A program made the translations under genes and the position numbers. From CAZNNH01 sp964574335 (GTDB lineage Bacteria > Acidobacteriota > Vicinamibacteria > Fen-336), in contig CAZNNH010000245.1 of NCBI GenBank assembly GCA_964574335.1, forward strand, positions 1 through 7,256: 7,256 bases of DNA, read 5' to 3'. The notes beneath the pieces were generated by a model. The model saw only the letters and a program-made list of their open reading frames with translations, did no database searches and was not told the DNA's origin. This document shows, in pieces, positions 5,539-7,256 of this stretch. Numbering within the stretch: position 1 is the stretch's first letter; each line of letters opens with the position of its first letter.

Positions 5539-7116
5539 TCAGGCGGGGAAGAACAGCCGAGACTCCAGGCTGCCTCCAGCCAGCGGGGCGAACCGCATGA
5601 AGCCACCGACCTCCCGGACCAGCCGGCAGGCGTCGCCAAACGGCCCGGAAGCCGAGCCCTGCACCACCTGCTGCTGCAGCTCGGGGGGGACCACCGCCGG
5701 GTGGGCCAGCGCCAACATCAGGAACTCACGGCGAACCTCGGACCCGTCGCGGCCTCGCAGCAGCACCGGCTTCTTCTCGCAGCGCAGGGCGAAGGTGGCC
5801 CGAGGCGAGAGTGGCGAGAGAGCCTCGATCAGCAGGCTGACCGCACGGGTGAGGCGGTCGGGCGGAACCCGAGGCAAGGCGAGGCCCGGAGCCGCCCGGA
5901 TCTCGACCCGGGTGCCGTGCGGCGCCATCGTCCCCTGGAGGCCGTCCACGGTGCCCTGCAGCAGGCGCTCGACCTCGGAGGCGGGGCGCGCCGGCGCGGG
6001 CTCGGGGGGCGGTGGGGGGATCGGCGACGAAGCGGCCATGGTGGCCGCCGGGGCGGCCGGGGCTGCCGGGCGCGAGCGGCTGGCCTCGGCCACCGCGTCG
6101 GCGTCCCCGAGCGCCTGCATGATCCGCCTCAGCCGTTGGGCCTCCTCCTGGATGCTGCGCAGCGACGCCGCACGCTTGTCCCTGGCGTCCTCGCGGTAGA
6201 CGCCGAGCAGCTCGGCGTGGCTCAGGATGCTGCCCAGGCCCTGGTGCACCTCGCGCACCAGGGACGAGAGGGCCTCGGCCAGCTCCACGTTCGACCGGAT
6301 CGCCCGCTGCAGCAGCTCCTCCGAGACCAGCCCGGTCTCGGGAGTGGCCTGCAGGGTGGCCCCCTGCGCCGGAGAGGGGGCCTGGCTCAGGACGATCCGG
6401 GAGGGGGTGGGCTCGGGCGTGGTCCCGCCGGTGGCGGGAGCCGCCGCCCGGGCCTGATCCATCAGCTTGGCGAACGCCTCGTCCACGATCTGCGGTACGG
6501 TGGCCGGGTCGAGGCCCTTCTCCTTCAGGTTGTACTTGACGGCGATCGAGGCCAGCATGTCCTGCACCACCGCCACGAAGGTCTCCAGCACCCCCTCGCC
6601 GCGCGCCGCGATCGCCGGTAACGCCCGACGCTCCCACGGGTTCAGCAGCCGGTTGAGCTCGTCCTCCGACTGCAGGTCGGGGAGGTCGCGCTTGTTCCAC
6701 TGCAGCACCACCGGGACCTTCTCGGGGACCAGCCGGTTGGCGAGCAGGTTGACCTTCATGTTCTCGAAGGCGGTGAGGTTGTCCTTGGCCAGTGACTTGC
6801 GGGAGTCGGCCACGAACACCACGGCATCCGCCCCGGCCAGGACCACACGCCGGGTGGCGTTGTACTGCACCTGGCCCGGCACCGTGTAGAGCTGGACCTT
6901 GAAGTCGTAGCCCGAGACCTTCCCCAGGCTGAAGGGGAGCAGGTCGAAGAACAGGGTCCGATCCTGGCCGGTGTTCAGCGATATCAGGCTGTTGGCCCCG
7001 GCCGGGTCGGTCAGGCGATGGATCTGCTCGAGGTTGGTGGTCTTGCCCGACTGGGCAGGCCCGTAGTAGACCACCTTGGCCTTGATGGTCCGTTCGCTGA
7101 AGTTGAACTGGACCAT
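5539..7116 (-). CDS. MglA-like small GTPase fused to a degenerate histidine-kinase-like module
   Basis: A 525-residue cytoplasmic protein with no membrane segment. Residues 1-195 form a Ras-like G domain of the MglA family, whose members set cell polarity and motility in Myxococcus. Motifs are Walker A GPAQSGKTT (19-27), switch I DRTLFFD (52-58), switch II YTVPGQ (77-82), NKRD (141-144) and AARGEGV (170-176). Numbering matches M. xanthus MglA, and Arg53, Thr78 and Gln82 are kept, so GTP hydrolysis is likely. After a low-complexity stretch (225-262), residues 265-337 resemble DHp helices (SLVREVHQGLGSILSHAELL region). Then comes a Pro/Ala-rich linker (338-378) and a CA-like ATPase domain (379-525) ending FGDACRLVREVGG and a GGSLESRLFFPA-type strand. 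Arg288 occupies the phosphoacceptor position, and the N-box and G1 residues are replaced, suggesting a pseudokinase. The start at 7116 is set by MglA homology; the ribosome binding site is weak. The G-domain call is secure; the kinase-like part is my alignment by eye. Confidence 0.88.
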   Translation of the reverse strand: MVQFNFSERTIKAKVVYYGPAQSGKTTNLEQIHRLTDPAGANSLISLNTGQDRTLFFDLLPFSLGKVSGYDFKVQLYTVPGQVQYNATRRVVLAGADAVVFVADSRKSLAKDNLTAFENMKVNLLANRLVPEKVPVVLQWNKRDLPDLQSEDELNRLLNPWERRALPAIAARGEGVLETFVAVVQDMLASIAVKYNLKEKGLDPATVPQIVDEAFAKLMDQARAAAPATGGTTPEPTPSRIVLSQAPSPAQGATLQATPETGLVSEELLQRAIRSNVELAEALSSLVREVHQGLGSILSHAELLGVYREDARDKRAASLRSIQEEAQRLRRIMQALGDADAVAEASRSRPAAPAAPAATMAASSPIPPPPPEPAPARPASEVERLLQGTVDGLQGTMAPHGTRVEIRAAPGLALPRVPPDRLTRAVSLLIEALSPLSPRATFALRCEKKPVLLRGRDGSEVRREFLMLALAHPAVVPPELQQQVVQGSASGPFGDACRLVREVGGFMRFAPLAGGSLESRLFFPA

Positions 7117-7167
7117 GACTCTCTAGCGACCCATAAAGAGGAATTGGCTTCGCAAGTTCCGGGGCGG

Positions 7168-7197
7168 AATATAGCATGCGGGCCGTTCGGGCGCCAA
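7168..7197 (-). promoter_or_regulatory. Probable promoter of the GTPase-pseudokinase gene
   Basis: On the minus strand, TTGGCG (7197-7192) and TATATT (7173-7168) are separated by 18 bp. The TATATT box is conspicuous in this GC-rich region. A start near 7160 would give a leader of about 44 nt before ATG 7116. The leader lacks a good GGAGG; only a weak GAGAG lies close to the ATG, suggesting modest translation. Confidence 0.5.
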
Positions 7198-7216
7198 AAA
7201 CCCGCCCCGCCGGGGC
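7196..7216 (-). terminator. Possible intrinsic terminator of a gene entering from the right edge
   Basis: On the minus strand, GCCCC-GGC-GGGGC (7216-7204) is a perfect 5-bp stem with a 3-nt loop, followed by GGG and TTTTT (7200-7196). This resembles an intrinsic terminator for a minus-strand gene beyond 7256. An in-frame TAG at 7238-7236 could be that gene's stop codon, but the visible frame is only six codons, so no CDS is called. The T-run overlaps the putative -35 box of the GTPase gene. Confidence 0.4.
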
Positions 7217-7256
7217 CCCCCCTGGGTCCCCGCCCCTAGGTTCCTGCTCCTGATTC

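Noticed and set aside
5254..6621. 455-codon plus-strand open frame antisense to the GTPase and FadL-family genes
   Set aside because: It runs across two well-supported minus-strand genes, and its translation is Arg/Gly/Gln-rich with no recognisable motif, as expected for antisense frames in GC-rich DNA.
7239..7256. Six codons in frame with the TAG at 7238-7236 as the end of another minus-strand gene
   Set aside because: Too short to support a coding call, and another minus-strand frame is also open here; kept only as a remark with the terminator.

Overview
The window is about 7.3 kb of compact, GC-rich DNA (roughly two-thirds G+C by eye) from a Gram-negative-type bacterium. An outer-membrane FadL-family barrel and two signal peptides point to a two-membrane cell. 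An MglA-type small GTPase is typical of groups such as Myxococcota, Acidobacteriota, Deinococcota and several candidate phyla. I cannot place it more precisely; Acidobacteriota or a deltaproteobacterial relative is a weak guess.

Plus strand, left to right: the last 288 codons of an AcnA-type aconitase (cut by the window edge), then after 19 bp a complete beta-CASP metallo-beta-lactamase-fold RNA hydrolase with all catalytic motifs, then after a 148-bp leader region a small thioredoxin that starts at TTG. Minus strand, from the right edge inwards: a 525-residue GTPase, then a FadL-type outer-membrane transporter, then an exported SGNH/GDSL hydrolase. The two sets converge at about 2773-2856, where two hairpins lie. 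The FadL and hydrolase genes are 17 bp apart and share a near-consensus sigma-70 promoter (TTGACA, 18 bp, TAAGAT), which begins 3 bp after the GTPase stop codon. They look like a dedicated unit for releasing acyl chains from an ester outside the inner membrane and importing them across the outer membrane.

The most unusual gene is the GTPase. Residues 1-195 are a well-preserved MglA-like G domain, including the residues equivalent to MglA Arg53, Thr78 and Gln82. Residues about 265-525 have the layout of a histidine-kinase core (DHp helices, then an ATP-binding CA domain). In that core the phosphoacceptor His, the N-box Asn residues and the G1-box Asp/Gly residues all appear to be replaced. I read it as an MglA-type switch fused to a histidine pseudokinase, with a Pro/Ala-rich linker of about 40 residues inside the kinase-like part. 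Whether this architecture has been described before cannot be judged from the sequence alone.

The many other long open frames on the opposite strands are by-products of high GC content and are not annotated. No rRNA, tRNA, CRISPR array or mobile element was seen.
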